Of a stretch of DNA of 25,835 nucleotides, positions 1 through 9,521 are shown in pieces; within the stretch, counting starts at the first letter, position 1; each line of letters opens with the position of its first letter. The position numbers were made by a program, and so were the translations under genes. The stretch comes from Bordetella parapertussis (GTDB taxonomy: Bacteria > Pseudomonadota > Gammaproteobacteria > Burkholderiales > Burkholderiaceae_C), in contig CAMBXY010000004.1 of assembly GCA_945871945.1 (NCBI GenBank), positions 1-25,835 of the forward strand. Direction: 5' to 3'. Below the pieces are notes generated by a model. That model saw nothing but the letters and a program-made list of their open reading frames with translations. It did not search any database and was not told the DNA's origin.

Positions 1-710
1 AACAAGTCAGCGGCCATGCCTGCGCAGTCACCGACGTTGTCACCCACGTTGTCGGCGATCACCGCAGGGTTACGCGGATCATCTTCAGGAATACCCGCTT
101 CAACTTTGCCCACCAAGTCGGCACCGACGTCAGCGCCTTTGGTAAAAATGCCGCCGCCCAAACGGGCGAAGATGGAGATCAGCGAGGAGCCGAAAGCAAA
201 ACCAATCAACGGGTTGAGCATGCCAGCCAGCGCTTTACCGTCTGCGGGCACGCCTGCCGAGGTGAGGTACCAGTAAAAACCTGTCACGCCCAATAGGCCA
301 AGGCCAACCACCAGCATGCCGGTGATAGCGCCGCCACGAAAAGCGACATCCAGTGCGGGGCCAATGCCTTTGGTTGCAGCTTGCGCGGTACGCACATTGG
401 CACGCACCGATACATTCATGCCGATAAAACCGCAGGCACCCGAGAGCACCGCACCGAGCACAAAGCCGGCAGCGCTTAAAGGGTCTAGGAAGTAAGCAAT
501 AAGTACGGCCAGCACCACGCCAACCATGGCAATGGTTTTGTATTGCCGCGACAAATAGGCCGCTGCACCGGTTTGAATGGCCGCCGCAATTTCTTGCATA
601 CGGGCGTTACCGGCATCTTGGGAAAGAATCCAGCTGCGGGCCCAGACACCATAAATCACTGCGATAAGGCCGCAGGCTAGCGCGAATAAAAGCGCTGAAT
701 TGGCTGACAT
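1..710 (-). CDS. hppA: Membrane-bound proton/sodium-translocating pyrophosphatase, 3' part cut by window edge
   Basis: Integral membrane pyrophosphatase that couples PPi hydrolysis to ion pumping across the inner membrane. Only the first 236 residues lie in the window; family members are usually about 670-700 residues. The N-terminus is a run of hydrophobic helices. The cytosolic active-site signature [11 protein letters not shown] is at residues 194-204, followed by DDPRN at 210-214 and DNVGDNVGD at 220-228, which supply the PPi/Mg ligands. The ATG is preceded by AAGGAGA at 715-721 (read on the minus strand), a good ribosome binding site. The segment that separates K+-dependent from K+-independent types lies outside the window, so the subtype is open. 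The gene diverges from ppa, so both PPi-handling enzymes share one intergenic region. Confidence 0.96.
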   Translation of the reverse strand, partial: MSANSALLFALACGLIAVIYGVWARSWILSQDAGNARMQEIAAAIQTGAAAYLSRQYKTIAMVGVVLAVLIAYFLDPLSAAGFVLGAVLSGACGFIGMNVSVRANVRTAQAATKGIGPALDVAFRGGAITGMLVVGLGLLGVTGFYWYLTSAGVPADGKALAGMLNPLIGFAFGSSLISIFARLGGGIFTKGADVGADLVGKVEAGIPEDDPRNPAVIADNVGDNVGDCAGMAADL

Positions 711-739
711 AAATTCTCCTTGAATTGTTTCGCATGAAA

Positions 740-775
740 GGTGGTGCCACATATTTGGCTTGCATAAACACCACC
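740..775. promoter_or_regulatory. Nested inverted repeat in the hppA/ppa divergent spacer
   Basis: GGTGGTG at 740-746 is matched by CACCACC at 769-775, and inside it GCCA (746-749) pairs with TGGC (756-759) around a 6-base loop. The structure lies 30-65 bases upstream of the hppA ATG and would fall in its 5' leader if transcription starts above it. No T-run follows on the minus strand, so it does not look like a terminator. The rest of 711-927 is AT-rich towards ppa, with a possible -10 TATACA at 915-920, but no convincing -35. Function as leader structure or protein site is inference. Confidence 0.35.
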
Positions 776-927
776 ATCGCGTTGCTTCCTCACTCGCTGT
801 ACACAGTCCCAGTGATTGGCCAACCCCGAGAATGTAAGTGATTCAGAAAAACTTTTTCTCGAGGTAGCAGGTTAAACTTAGGGTTAACGCTTAATCCCAA
901 GCTTTTTTTCAACATATACAAATTAAT

Positions 928-1464
928 ATGTCACTTGATAACGTTACCGCGGGCAAGAACGTCCCCCATGAATTCAACGTGATCATCGAAATTCCGATGA
1001 ATGCTGACCCCATCAAATACGAGGTGGACAAGGAAACCGGCGCCATCTTTGTAGACCGCTTCATGAGCACGGCCATGCATTACCCCACCAACTATGGCTA
1101 CGTGCCCAAAACCATCAGCGGCGACGGCGACCCGGTAGACGTTTTGGTGATCACGCCCGTGCCCTTAATTCCCGGGGTTGTGGTGCCATGTCGACCCATC
1201 GGTATTTTGAAAATGGAAGACGAAGCCGGCATGGACGGCAAGGTGCTGGCGGTGCCCACAGACAGAATTTTGTCTATCTACACCCAATGGCAAAAGCCCG
1301 AAGACTTGAACCCCATGCGATTGAAAACCATTGCCCATTTCTTTGAACACTACAAAGATTTGGAAGAAGGCAAGTGGGTCAAGGTACTAGGCTGGGAAGG
1401 CCCACAGAGCGCTATGCAAGAAATCACCGAGGGCTTGGCCAACTACCTCAAAGCTCACGCTTAA
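928..1464 (+). CDS. ppa: Family I soluble inorganic pyrophosphatase
   Basis: Cytoplasmic Mg-dependent enzyme hydrolysing PPi to two phosphates, which pulls nucleic acid, aminoacyl-tRNA and other biosynthetic reactions forward. The 178-residue length is normal for bacterial family I. Active-site residues are visible at E21, K30, R44, Y56 and the DGDPVD signature at 66-71 (D66, D68, D71), matching E. coli PPase shifted by one. The ATG fits family N-termini (MSLDNV...), but no Shine-Dalgarno sequence precedes it: the 20 bases before the ATG are A/T-rich, with TATACA ending only 7 bases upstream. Its end overlaps the convergent acyltransferase gene by 17 bases. Confidence 0.97.
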   Translation: MSLDNVTAGKNVPHEFNVIIEIPMNADPIKYEVDKETGAIFVDRFMSTAMHYPTNYGYVPKTISGDGDPVDVLVITPVPLIPGVVVPCRPIGILKMEDEAGMDGKVLAVPTDRILSIYTQWQKPEDLNPMRLKTIAHFFEHYKDLEEGKWVKVLGWEGPQSAMQEITEGLANYLKAHA

Positions 1465-2617
1465 AAGGATTGCGCTCTTCCAGGTGAGCCAAATAATTAT
1501 CTACCCCTGCGCCTTCGCGCTCTAGAAAATTTTCAACCGCGTTGGCAAAGCGGGAGTCGGCCAACCAGTGGGCACTGTGGGTGCTGACTGGCATCAAAGC
1601 TCTGGCCATTTTGTGTTCGCCTTGTGCGCCGCCTTCAAAGCGTTGCACTTGGTGTTCAATGCACCACTGCAAAGGCTGGTAATAACAAGCTTCGAAGTGC
1701 AGGCAATCGACGCGCTCAAGCGCGCCCCAATAGCGTCCGTAAGCCACCCCTTGGCCACTGCCCAAACCTTCTATACCTATCAAACTGCTGGCGATGGGTT
1801 GGCCATCGCGCTCGGCAATGAACAGCAACCAGTTTTCAGTGCAAGTGCTTTGCATGCGGTGAAAAAAATCGGGCGTCAGATAGGGTGCATTGCCGTGCTC
1901 TAGGTAAGTGCGCTCATAGCAACTGTAGAAAAAGGCCCAGTCTTGTGTGCTGATATCTGTGCCCAAGGCCCAGCGAAAACTCACACCTGCATCCGTCACG
2001 CGGCGGCGTTCTTGGCGGATTTTTTTTCTTTTCTCTTGGGTCAGACTGGCTAAAAAATTTTCAAAATCAGACCAAGCTTGGTTCTGCCAATGAAATTGCA
2101 CCGTCTGCCTTTGCAGCAAGCCCAGGCTTTGGCAGGCCGCCATGTCTTCAGCGCAGCCAAACAAAAGATGCAGAGAAGAGAGTTTTTCTGTTTGACACCA
2201 ATCAACAGCTGCTTGCAACAAGCTTTGTCGGGCTTCTCGGTTGCGCGCCAAAAGCCGAGTCCCTGGGACCGGCGTGAATGGCACGGCAATCAGGGCTTTG
2301 GGATAGTAGTTAAGGCCGTGTTGCTGATAGGCATTGGCCCAGGCCCAGTCAAACACATACTCGCCGTAAGAGTGGTCTTTCAAATACATGGGACAAGCGG
2401 CTTGCAACTCATCGCCCAGCCATAAACTGATGAAACGCGCTTGCCATCCGGTAGCGGCGAAGGCGCTGCGGCTCTCATACATAGCCCGCAAGTAGGCATG
2501 TTGCATGAACGGTGTGGGGTTGTGCTGTAAGGCCAGCAAATTGTCCCAGTCGGTGGCGGCAATCTCAGCGGGATGCGTATGCACCCGAATGCCATAATCG
2601 TGAAGCTCTTTTTGCAT
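1448..2617 (-). CDS. FemAB-like / GNAT-fold acyltransferase (DUF482 type)
   Basis: A 389-residue protein of the FemAB-like family (DUF482, PF04339), common in proteobacteria and annotated as peptidoglycan biosynthesis/recognition or GNAT N-acetyltransferase. Substrate and reaction are unproven. Recognisable family wording includes [17 protein letters not shown] near residues 80-95, followed by YYPK and the AVPFTPVPG segment, then [11 protein letters not shown] in the middle. The C-terminal half has the second acyltransferase-fold wording ([23 protein letters not shown]). The reading frame extends further upstream to 2713, but that would overlap nadE. The ATG at 2615-2617 gives the usual family N-terminus. 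Only 7 bases separate this ATG from that of nadE on the other strand. Confidence 0.85.
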   Translation of the reverse strand: MQKELHDYGIRVHTHPAEIAATDWDNLLALQHNPTPFMQHAYLRAMYESRSAFAATGWQARFISLWLGDELQAACPMYLKDHSYGEYVFDWAWANAYQQHGLNYYPKALIAVPFTPVPGTRLLARNREARQSLLQAAVDWCQTEKLSSLHLLFGCAEDMAACQSLGLLQRQTVQFHWQNQAWSDFENFLASLTQEKRKKIRQERRRVTDAGVSFRWALGTDISTQDWAFFYSCYERTYLEHGNAPYLTPDFFHRMQSTCTENWLLFIAERDGQPIASSLIGIEGLGSGQGVAYGRYWGALERVDCLHFEACYYQPLQWCIEHQVQRFEGGAQGEHKMARALMPVSTHSAHWLADSRFANAVENFLEREGAGVDNYLAHLEERNPFKREL

Positions 2618-2624
2618 GTGACCT

Positions 2625-4289
2625 ATGACTCTTGAACTCAGTGTAGCCCAGCTTAATTTCACCGTGGGCGATATGGCGGGTAATGCCCGCAAAATCATCG
2701 ATGCTGCACGCACTGCTTATGCGCGAGGCGTACGCTTGTTGCTCACCCCCGAACTGTCCATTTGTGGCTATGCGGCTGAAGATTTGTTTTTACGCGCTTC
2801 ATTTATTGCGGCCTGTGATCAAGCGATGGATGTTGTACGGCATGCGTTAGCAGATTTAAAAGGCATGCATGTGGTGGTCGGACACCCCAGTGGTCATGAC
2901 GAGCGCACCCGTTCGGTGGCAGTCAGTTTGCGCTTCAACATGGCCTCGGTGCTGTGCGAGGGCAAGGTGGTGGCCAGTTACGCCAAACGCGAATTGCCCA
3001 ATTACCAAGTCTTCGACGAGCGCCGCTATTTCAAGCCGGGCTCTGTGCCTTGTGTGTTTGAGGTGCAAGGCATCAAAGTCGGTTTGTTGATTTGTGAGGA
3101 CGCTTGGTTTGAGCAACCCGCACAAGAGACTAAGGCCGCCGGCGCACAGGTTTTGGCCGTCATCAATGCCTCTCCCTTTCATATGGGCAAAGCGCAAGAG
3201 CGCGAAGACAAAATGCGCGAGCGTTGCTTGGCAACCAACTTGCCATTGGTGTATGCACATTTGGTCGGAGGCCAAGATGAAGTGGTGTTTGAGGGCCGCT
3301 CGTTTGCATTACAGGCCAGCGGCGACATGGCCGGTCGCGCCAAGGGCTTTGCTGAAGATGAATTGCAAATTACGCTTCAATCTGAGGGTGCGCAATTGTT
3401 GTTGCAATCTTCCATTGCGCCTTTGCCCACTGCGCTGGCTGAAGTATGGGACGCGCTGGTCTTGGGCGTGCGCGATTACCTTGGCAAGAACCGTTTTCCA
3501 GGGGCATTGATTGGTTTGTCTGGCGGTATCGATTCGGCTGTGGTGCTGGCGATTGCGGTGGATGCCCTGGGCCCTGAAAATGTACGCTGCGTCATGATGC
3601 CGTCTCCCTACACCGCCGATATCAGCCTCGTTGATGCAAGAGACATGGCGCAAAGAATGGGCGTACGCTATGACGAAAAATCTATCGTTCCTATGTTTGA
3701 TACTTTCTTACAAACCCTGCAAGCCGATTTTCTAGGCATGCCCTTAGACGCCACAGAAGAAAATATTCAGGCGCGTATCCGCGGAACATTGTTGATGGCC
3801 TTGTCTAACAAACATGGTGCCATGGTGTTGACAACGGGCAATAAAAGCGAAATGGCCACCGGTTATTGCACTTTGTATGGCGACATGGCCGGCGGTTTTG
3901 CTGTCATCAAGGACGTGGCTAAAACCTTGGTTTATCAACTTGCGACTTGGCGCAATCAGCACGATCCGTATGGCCGCGGTGCTTCGCCTATCCCTGAGCG
4001 TATCATCACTCGTCCACCCAGCGCAGAGCTGCGACCCGACCAAACCGACCAAGACAGTTTGCCGCCCTATGAAGTGCTGGACGCAATTTTGTCGCGCTAT
4101 ATGGAGCAAGACCAAAGCGCTCAAGAAATCGTTGCGGCTGGTTTTGCCTTGGCGGATGTGGAGAAAGTCACGCGTTTAATTCGGCTCAACGAATACAAGC
4201 GGCGGCAAGCGCCCATAGGTATCCGTATCACCCACAGAGGCTTTGGCAAGGATTGGCGTTATCCTATAACCAGTCATTTCCGTTCCTGA
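2625..4289 (+). CDS. nadE: Glutamine-hydrolysing NAD+ synthase
   Basis: Last step of NAD synthesis: amidation of deamido-NAD using ammonia released from glutamine and ATP. The 554 residues hold two domains. An N-terminal nitrilase-type amidase (about 1-265) has the catalytic triad E43, K121 and C157 (LLICEDAWF). The C-terminal synthetase is an adenine-nucleotide alpha hydrolase with the PP-loop SGGIDSA at 299-305. The length is typical of the bacterial two-domain form. The start ATG gives the usual MTLELSVAQLNF N-terminus, but no Shine-Dalgarno sequence is visible because the upstream bases belong to the divergent gene. glnB follows 36 bases downstream, and the two are likely co-transcribed. 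Confidence 0.97.
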   Translation: MTLELSVAQLNFTVGDMAGNARKIIDAARTAYARGVRLLLTPELSICGYAAEDLFLRASFIAACDQAMDVVRHALADLKGMHVVVGHPSGHDERTRSVAVSLRFNMASVLCEGKVVASYAKRELPNYQVFDERRYFKPGSVPCVFEVQGIKVGLLICEDAWFEQPAQETKAAGAQVLAVINASPFHMGKAQEREDKMRERCLATNLPLVYAHLVGGQDEVVFEGRSFALQASGDMAGRAKGFAEDELQITLQSEGAQLLLQSSIAPLPTALAEVWDALVLGVRDYLGKNRFPGALIGLSGGIDSAVVLAIAVDALGPENVRCVMMPSPYTADISLVDARDMAQRMGVRYDEKSIVPMFDTFLQTLQADFLGMPLDATEENIQARIRGTLLMALSNKHGAMVLTTGNKSEMATGYCTLYGDMAGGFAVIKDVAKTLVYQLATWRNQHDPYGRGASPIPERIITRPPSAELRPDQTDQDSLPPYEVLDAILSRYMEQDQSAQEIVAAGFALADVEKVTRLIRLNEYKRRQAPIGIRITHRGFGKDWRYPITSHFRS

Positions 4290-5241
<952 letters not shown>

Positions 5242-5245
<4 letters not shown>

Positions 5246-5793
5246 GTCTGTATTGTGGGGGCAGTCGGGCTCATTTGGCTGCGTGCGTCAACCACGCGGG
5301 TACGCGCCCAATGGTCGTGCCAAAACTGCTTATCTGAATGAAGCTTGCTAAGGCTGGCCCACAAAGGGATCCAAATCATTACGGCACCTAAGCCTTGCAG
5401 ACTAGACCAACCGAGCACACCAGCCAGCAGGAGTGGAGGAGCAAACCAAATCCATGCGTAAAAAAATCTTAAGAGCCCTTGTTTTTGGGTCAGAGCTTGA
5501 CCATCAATCGAGACGATTTTTAGGTGCCAAGTCTTCATGGCAAGGGTTTGGCCTTTGTACCAAAAAAATGTGAAATAAAGTGCCAACACTAAAAACACAA
5601 AAACTTGAAGTCCAAGACGGTTGTGCATGGCATGCCGAGTTTGGCTGAGTGCTCCAAAAAGATAGCCCGCGATGAAAATAACACCAAACAGCAACATGCC
5701 TTCATAGATCCAACAGCTCATGCGTCTGAACAAAGAAGCGGTGGGCAGTTCAGTAACGATAAGCGGGGGTTCGGGCTGAGATGCAGGGCTCAT
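5242..5793 (-). CDS. RDD family inner-membrane protein
   Basis: A 183-residue membrane protein with about four hydrophobic segments, near residues 30-50, 62-79, 110-127 and 133-148. The first arginine of the RDD fold is in LFRRMSCW (21-28), followed by EGMLL where many members have aspartates. The middle GQTLAMKTWHLKIV and C-terminal WHDHWARTRVV stretches are typical of the family. RDD proteins are putative transporters or channels, with roles in ion homeostasis shown for a few. No substrate can be assigned here. It overlaps both neighbours by ATGA junctions, which implies coupled translation with the DUF3106 and LOG genes. Confidence 0.82.
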
Positions 5794-6434
5794 TGAACCG
5801 CAGTGGGCCGGTTAGAAGCCTGAAGATTTGCTGGCAGCAAGGTAAATGGATTGAGTTGCCCAGTGTCAATACGTGGAGAAGTGCCTTGGCCCTCTTTTTT
5901 CACAGGAGTGCTGGTGAGTTTATCTGGCGAAATAGGCTTGACTGCAACTGCGGCCCCCTTGGGCGGGCCAGGGCGAGAAGAGGGGAGTTTTTGCTTGGCG
6001 TCCTCGCTGAGCGATTGGAAGGCCTCCCATTTAGCCATCTTTTCATCGCTGGACAACTGCTTGGTTTGGGCAAAATTCAATCGAGCTTGCGTACGTTGCT
6101 GAGGGCTGAGTGCAGCCCAATCTCGCATGCGTTCTTGGGCGATGGCTTGAGAGGCTTCGGTCATGTCGGCAAAATTGTGCGTAAAGGCCAGCCATTTTCT
6201 TTTACGGTTAACTTCAAGCGTGGGCCAAAGATTTTCCAAAGGCAGCAAGGCTTTTTTTTGCGCCAAGCTGAGTTCCGCCCAAGTGGGCGAACTTTCTAAA
6301 GTGCTGGCTGGCTTAGCCGGCTTTTCAGTTAAATCGCCAGCAAGACAGAAAATGGGCGAACCCAGAAACAAAACTAAGCCCAAAGAAACACTTATCTTGG
6401 AAAAAAGCCAAGTTGGAAAAAGTAGTATGCGCAT
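5790..6434 (-). CDS. DUF3106 exported protein
   Basis: A 214-residue protein of unknown function, recognised as DUF3106 by repeated W..L-S/P..Q+ phrases: SPTWAELSLAQKKALLPLENLW near 49-70, then RKRKWL, QERMRDWAALSPQQRTQARLNF, and DEKMAKWEAFQSLSE. The first 30 or so residues form a hydrophobic signal sequence ending around CLAGD, so the protein should be periplasmic or membrane-anchored. After residue 150 it becomes Pro/Lys/Ser-rich and probably disordered. The helical repeats resemble Zn-resistance/CpxP-like periplasmic helical proteins in style only; no homology is claimed. It sits 8 bases after the DUF3619 gene and overlaps the RDD gene start. No strong ribosome binding site is visible. Confidence 0.78.
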   Translation of the reverse strand: MRILLFPTWLFSKISVSLGLVLFLGSPIFCLAGDLTEKPAKPASTLESSPTWAELSLAQKKALLPLENLWPTLEVNRKRKWLAFTHNFADMTEASQAIAQERMRDWAALSPQQRTQARLNFAQTKQLSSDEKMAKWEAFQSLSEDAKQKLPSSRPGPPKGAAVAVKPISPDKLTSTPVKKEGQGTSPRIDTGQLNPFTLLPANLQASNRPTAVQ

Positions 6435-6442
6435 GAACGGTA

Positions 6443-6880
6443 TTAGTTTTGCGGTGAAGAGACTTCGTATTTTAAATACTCAAGAAAAGATGCATCGGTG
6501 TAAGCGCTTGGCGGCAAATCGTCAGTTAAAAGAGCTGAATCTACCTCAGCAAGTTCAAGGGCATTTTGGTCGTTGTGGAAATCATGGATAAAAACCAGAC
6601 CCACGATGAGGGCAAGCAAAGGCAGTATGGAGCCAAAGGTTTGTAAAAAAAAGTGAATTTGTGTGGGAAATTTCAGCAGTGCAAGACCATGTTGAGATTG
6701 GATGTCTTGGGCAGTTTGCAACTGGATTTGGGAGACGCGCCTAACAGACAGGGCTCGGATGCGTGCAGCACGTAAGCGTTCTGAAACCTCGTAAGGTAAT
6801 TCAGAGTTTTTTTCCAGCACTTGCGCAAAGCGACGCCCAAGTAGATCTTGAACCAGTGAGGAGTTTGATAAGTTATTCAT
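6443..6880 (-). CDS. DUF3619 single-pass membrane protein, possible anti-sigma factor
   Basis: A 145-residue protein with a cytosolic N-terminal helical part (RRFAQVLEKNSELPYEV..RLRAARIRAL), one clear transmembrane segment around residues 82-99, and a C-terminal periplasmic tail with the DUF3619 wording EVDSALLTDDLPPSAYTDASFLEYL at about 112-136. Its ATG overlaps the stop of the sigma-factor gene (ATGA at 6877-6880). Being translationally coupled to a sigma factor and having a cytosolic helix plus one membrane span is what an anti-sigma factor looks like. No ZAS-type HxxxCxxC motif is present, so this role is inference from position and topology only. Confidence 0.78.
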   Translation of the reverse strand: MNNLSNSSLVQDLLGRRFAQVLEKNSELPYEVSERLRAARIRALSVRRVSQIQLQTAQDIQSQHGLALLKFPTQIHFFLQTFGSILPLLALIVGLVFIHDFHNDQNALELAEVDSALLTDDLPPSAYTDASFLEYLKYEVSSPQN

Positions 6881-7431
6881 GGTCGTATACCCTTGGAATT
6901 CAAAGCTTTGAACAAGGACTGGATAGCTCTGGAACAGTGTGTTTTAACACTTCCCTCTGAACACCCCATGGCTGCTGCAGTTTCAGCCACATCCAAGTCC
7001 TCCCAATAACGCAGTAAGAAGGCTTCTCGTTGACGCCCTGGCAAATTTTGTATTTCTTTCTCGATTTCTTCAAAAGTTTTAGTTCTTACGAATTCATCTA
7101 AAGCGCTTTCAGTACTCAGATGTGAAGTTAATACTTCCAAAATATCATATTCATCATCTTGACCGTTTCCAAAATCACTGAAATTGGAAAAAAGAGCCTT
7201 GCGGGTTTTTTGGCGTCTGAACCAGTCCAAAGTTGTATTGGACAAGATTCGCTGAAACAGCATGGGCAACTCGGTCACCGGTTTATCACCGTAATGTTCG
7301 GCCAACTTCATCATGCTGTCTTGCACAATATCAAGCGCAGACTCGTCATCCCGAACATGAAAGACGGTGCGCTTGAACGCGCGTTTTTCTATGCCCACCA
7401 GAAAATCTGATAGTTCTTTGTCTGAAGCCAA
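6877..7431 (-). CDS. ECF-type RNA polymerase sigma factor
   Basis: A 184-residue sigma-70 family protein of the extracytoplasmic-function class. Region 2 spans about residues 20-75, with ALDIVQDSMMKLAEHY (32-47) and LDWFRRQK (68-75). Region 4 spans about 125-178, with LPGRQREAFLLRYWEDLDVAE followed by the helix-turn-helix MGCSEGSVKTHCSRA (155-169). There is no room for regions 1.1 or 3. The start is TTG at 7429-7431: an in-frame TAA lies only two codons upstream, and the MASDKELSDF wording fits related proteins. No Shine-Dalgarno sequence precedes it. It heads a five-gene operon with DUF3619, DUF3106, RDD and LOG proteins. The operon's promoter is probably in 7432-7600. Confidence 0.9.
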   Translation of the reverse strand: MASDKELSDFLVGIEKRAFKRTVFHVRDDESALDIVQDSMMKLAEHYGDKPVTELPMLFQRILSNTTLDWFRRQKTRKALFSNFSDFGNGQDDEYDILEVLTSHLSTESALDEFVRTKTFEEIEKEIQNLPGRQREAFLLRYWEDLDVAETAAAMGCSEGSVKTHCSRAIQSLFKALNSKGIRP

Positions 7432-7550
7432 GGAGGATTAAAAAAGTTTGTGCCTTGCGCGTAAATAGGTGCTGAAAATTTGAGATGCTTTATTTTCATT
7501 ATGGCATTCACACAAATGATGGCTGATCAGGCTAAACGTGAGAGTTTCAG

Positions 7551-7570
7551 TGTCATAATGACAGGCTGTC
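7551..7570. promoter_or_regulatory. Overlapping palindromes between the sigma operon and ilvB, possible operator
   Basis: TGTCATAATGACA at 7551-7563 is a perfect 13-base palindrome with a single central base. It overlaps GACAGGCTGTC at 7560-7570, a second perfect odd palindrome, so TGTC/GACA half-sites occur three times in 20 bases. CATAAT at 7554-7559 could serve as a -10 box on the plus strand, although no good -35 is found at the usual distance. The site lies 120 bases before the sigma-factor start and 128 before ilvB. Which gene it controls, and the protein involved, are unknown. In the rest of 7432-7698 I see only a CTGATCAG palindrome at 7523-7530 and AT-rich sequence. Confidence 0.4.
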
Positions 7571-7698
7571 GAACTAAAAGGGTTCAAGTTTGGTGTTAGA
7601 CGCCTATAGCTTGAAATCCAAAGTCTTGCTGCACTTTCATAAGAAGATGCAAAAAGGCACCCTAGTTTTTTCGTTAAGAAATTCACAAAGGTTACATC

Positions 7699-9480
7699 AT
7701 GGAAATGTCCAAAGCGGAACTCCAATCCGCCGCTCAAGCCAGTGCGCTGAGTCAAACCCCCATCGAAATCAATGGCTCTGACATTTTGGTCAAGTCGCTT
7801 CAGGCTGAAGGTGTTCAGTTTGTCTGGGGTTACCCCGGTGGCGCGGTCTTGCATATTTACGATGCGCTTTACAAACAAAACACCATAGAACATGTGTTGG
7901 TTCGCCACGAGCAAGCAGCTGTCCATGCCGCTGATGGCTATGCCCGTGCCACAGGCGAAGTAGGTGTTGCGCTGGTGACTTCGGGTCCTGGTGTGACCAA
8001 TGCTGTCACCGGTATTGCGACTGCCTATATGGACAGCATCCCCATGGTCATCATCACGGGACAGGTTCCCACGCATGCCATCGGATTAGATGCTTTTCAA
8101 GAGTGTGACACTGTGGGTATTACCCGCCCCATTGTGAAGCACAATTTTTTGGTCAAAGATGTGCGCGACATGGCCGAGATCATGAAGAAGGCCTTTCATA
8201 TCGCGCGTACAGGCCGACCTGGACCTGTGGTGGTGGATATTCCTAAGGATGTGTCGTTCAAGAAAACCATTTACAGCGGCTATCCCACCTCAGTGGAGAT
8301 GCGTTCTTACACCCCTGTTCGCAAAGGGCATAGCGGACAAATTCGCAAAGCATTGCAACTGTTGTTAGCTGCCAAAAGACCGTTTATTTACACCGGCGGT
8401 GGCGTTTTATTGAGTGAAGCTTCAGCCGAATTGCGTGCTTTGGTCGATATATTGGGCTATCCCTGTACCAACACCTTGATGGGCCTAGGTGCTTATCCTG
8501 CCAGCGACAGAAAGTTTTTAGGCATGCTTGGCATGCACGGAACGATAGAGGCCAATAATGCGATGCAAAATTGCGATGTGTTGTTGGCCGTGGGCGCACG
8601 TTTTGATGATCGCGTGATTGGCAACCCCAAACATTTCGCGCAAAACGAGCGCAAGATCATTCACATCGATATTGACCCCTCGAGTATTTCCAAGCGCGTC
8701 AAAGTTGATATTCCCATCGTGGGCGATGTCAAGGAAGTTCTGACCGAAATGCTGGCGATGTTGAAGGAGTCGCCAACCAAGCCTGAGGCCAAAGGCTTGG
8801 CTGCTTGGTGGGAAACCATTGAAGCATGGCGCTCCAGAGATTGTTTGAAATACGACCTTGGCAGCTCAGACGTCATCAAGCCACAGTATGTGGTTGAAAC
8901 TTTGTGGAACATGACCAAAGACGCAGACGCTTACATCACCTCCGATGTGGGGCAGCATCAAATGTGGGCTGCGCAGTACTACCGCTTTGATCAACCGCGC
9001 CGCTGGATCAACTCTGGTGGCCTGGGAACCATGGGCGTGGGCATTCCTTATGCCATGGGAATCAAATTGGCCAAGCCTGACAGCGAGGTGTATTGCGTCA
9101 CAGGTGAAGGCTCTGTACAAATGTGCATTCAAGAACTCTCTACTTGTCTGCAGTACAACACGCCCATCAAGATCGTGGCCTTGAACAACCGTTTTTTGGG
9201 CATGGTCAGGCAGTGGCAAGAGATTGAATATTCGGGCCGTTACAGCCACAGTTACATGGATGCTTTGCCCGATTTTGTCAAACTGGCTGAGGCCTATGGC
9301 CATGTGGGCATGCTTATTGAGCGGCCTGAAGACGTCGAGCCTGCTCTACGTGAGGCGCGAAAACTCAAGGACAGAACCGTCTTCATGGATTTTCGTACCG
9401 ACCCTACCGAAAATGTTTTCCCCATGGTTCAAGCTGGCAAAGGCATCACTGAAATGCTTTTGGGCAGCGAAGACCTTTAA
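7699..9480 (+). CDS. ilvB: Acetolactate synthase large (catalytic) subunit
   Basis: ThDP-, FAD- and Mg-dependent enzyme that joins two pyruvates to 2-acetolactate, or pyruvate and 2-oxobutyrate to acetohydroxybutyrate, the first shared step of valine, leucine and isoleucine synthesis. The 593 residues include the catalytic glutamate E71 in RHEQAAVHAADGYARATG, the FAD/central domain around 210-350, and the ThDP motif from GEGS (469-472) to NN (496-497). GEG replaces the more usual GDG. The first 25 residues are a short extension before the domain. A ribosome site AAAGG lies 8 bases before the ATG. The gene starts the ilvB-ilvN-ilvC run. The 90-base gap before ilvN holds a hairpin. Confidence 0.97.
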   Translation: MEMSKAELQSAAQASALSQTPIEINGSDILVKSLQAEGVQFVWGYPGGAVLHIYDALYKQNTIEHVLVRHEQAAVHAADGYARATGEVGVALVTSGPGVTNAVTGIATAYMDSIPMVIITGQVPTHAIGLDAFQECDTVGITRPIVKHNFLVKDVRDMAEIMKKAFHIARTGRPGPVVVDIPKDVSFKKTIYSGYPTSVEMRSYTPVRKGHSGQIRKALQLLLAAKRPFIYTGGGVLLSEASAELRALVDILGYPCTNTLMGLGAYPASDRKFLGMLGMHGTIEANNAMQNCDVLLAVGARFDDRVIGNPKHFAQNERKIIHIDIDPSSISKRVKVDIPIVGDVKEVLTEMLAMLKESPTKPEAKGLAAWWETIEAWRSRDCLKYDLGSSDVIKPQYVVETLWNMTKDADAYITSDVGQHQMWAAQYYRFDQPRRWINSGGLGTMGVGIPYAMGIKLAKPDSEVYCVTGEGSVQMCIQELSTCLQYNTPIKIVALNNRFLGMVRQWQEIEYSGRYSHSYMDALPDFVKLAEAYGHVGMLIERPEDVEPALREARKLKDRTVFMDFRTDPTENVFPMVQAGKGITEMLLGSEDL

Positions 9481-9521
9481 CCTTTGCCGATTACTTTAAG
9501 ACGAATCTATTGACAACCAAG

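Noticed and set aside
609..776. Short minus-strand frame starting ATG-GTG-GTG upstream of hppA
   Set aside because: It runs out of frame into hppA for about 56 codons, has no ribosome site and looks random; the hppA ATG has a strong ribosome site of its own.
7590..7781. Possible leader peptide before ilvB starting TTG-GTG-TTA
   Set aside because: It has some Leu and Val codons but no ribosome site, no run of branched-chain codons, no terminator stem after it, and it overlaps the ilvB start in another frame.
7438..8076. 212-codon open frame on the minus strand before and inside ilvB
   Set aside because: It lies mostly antisense to conserved ilvB sequence, and its translation has His/Arg-rich composition with no domain wording.
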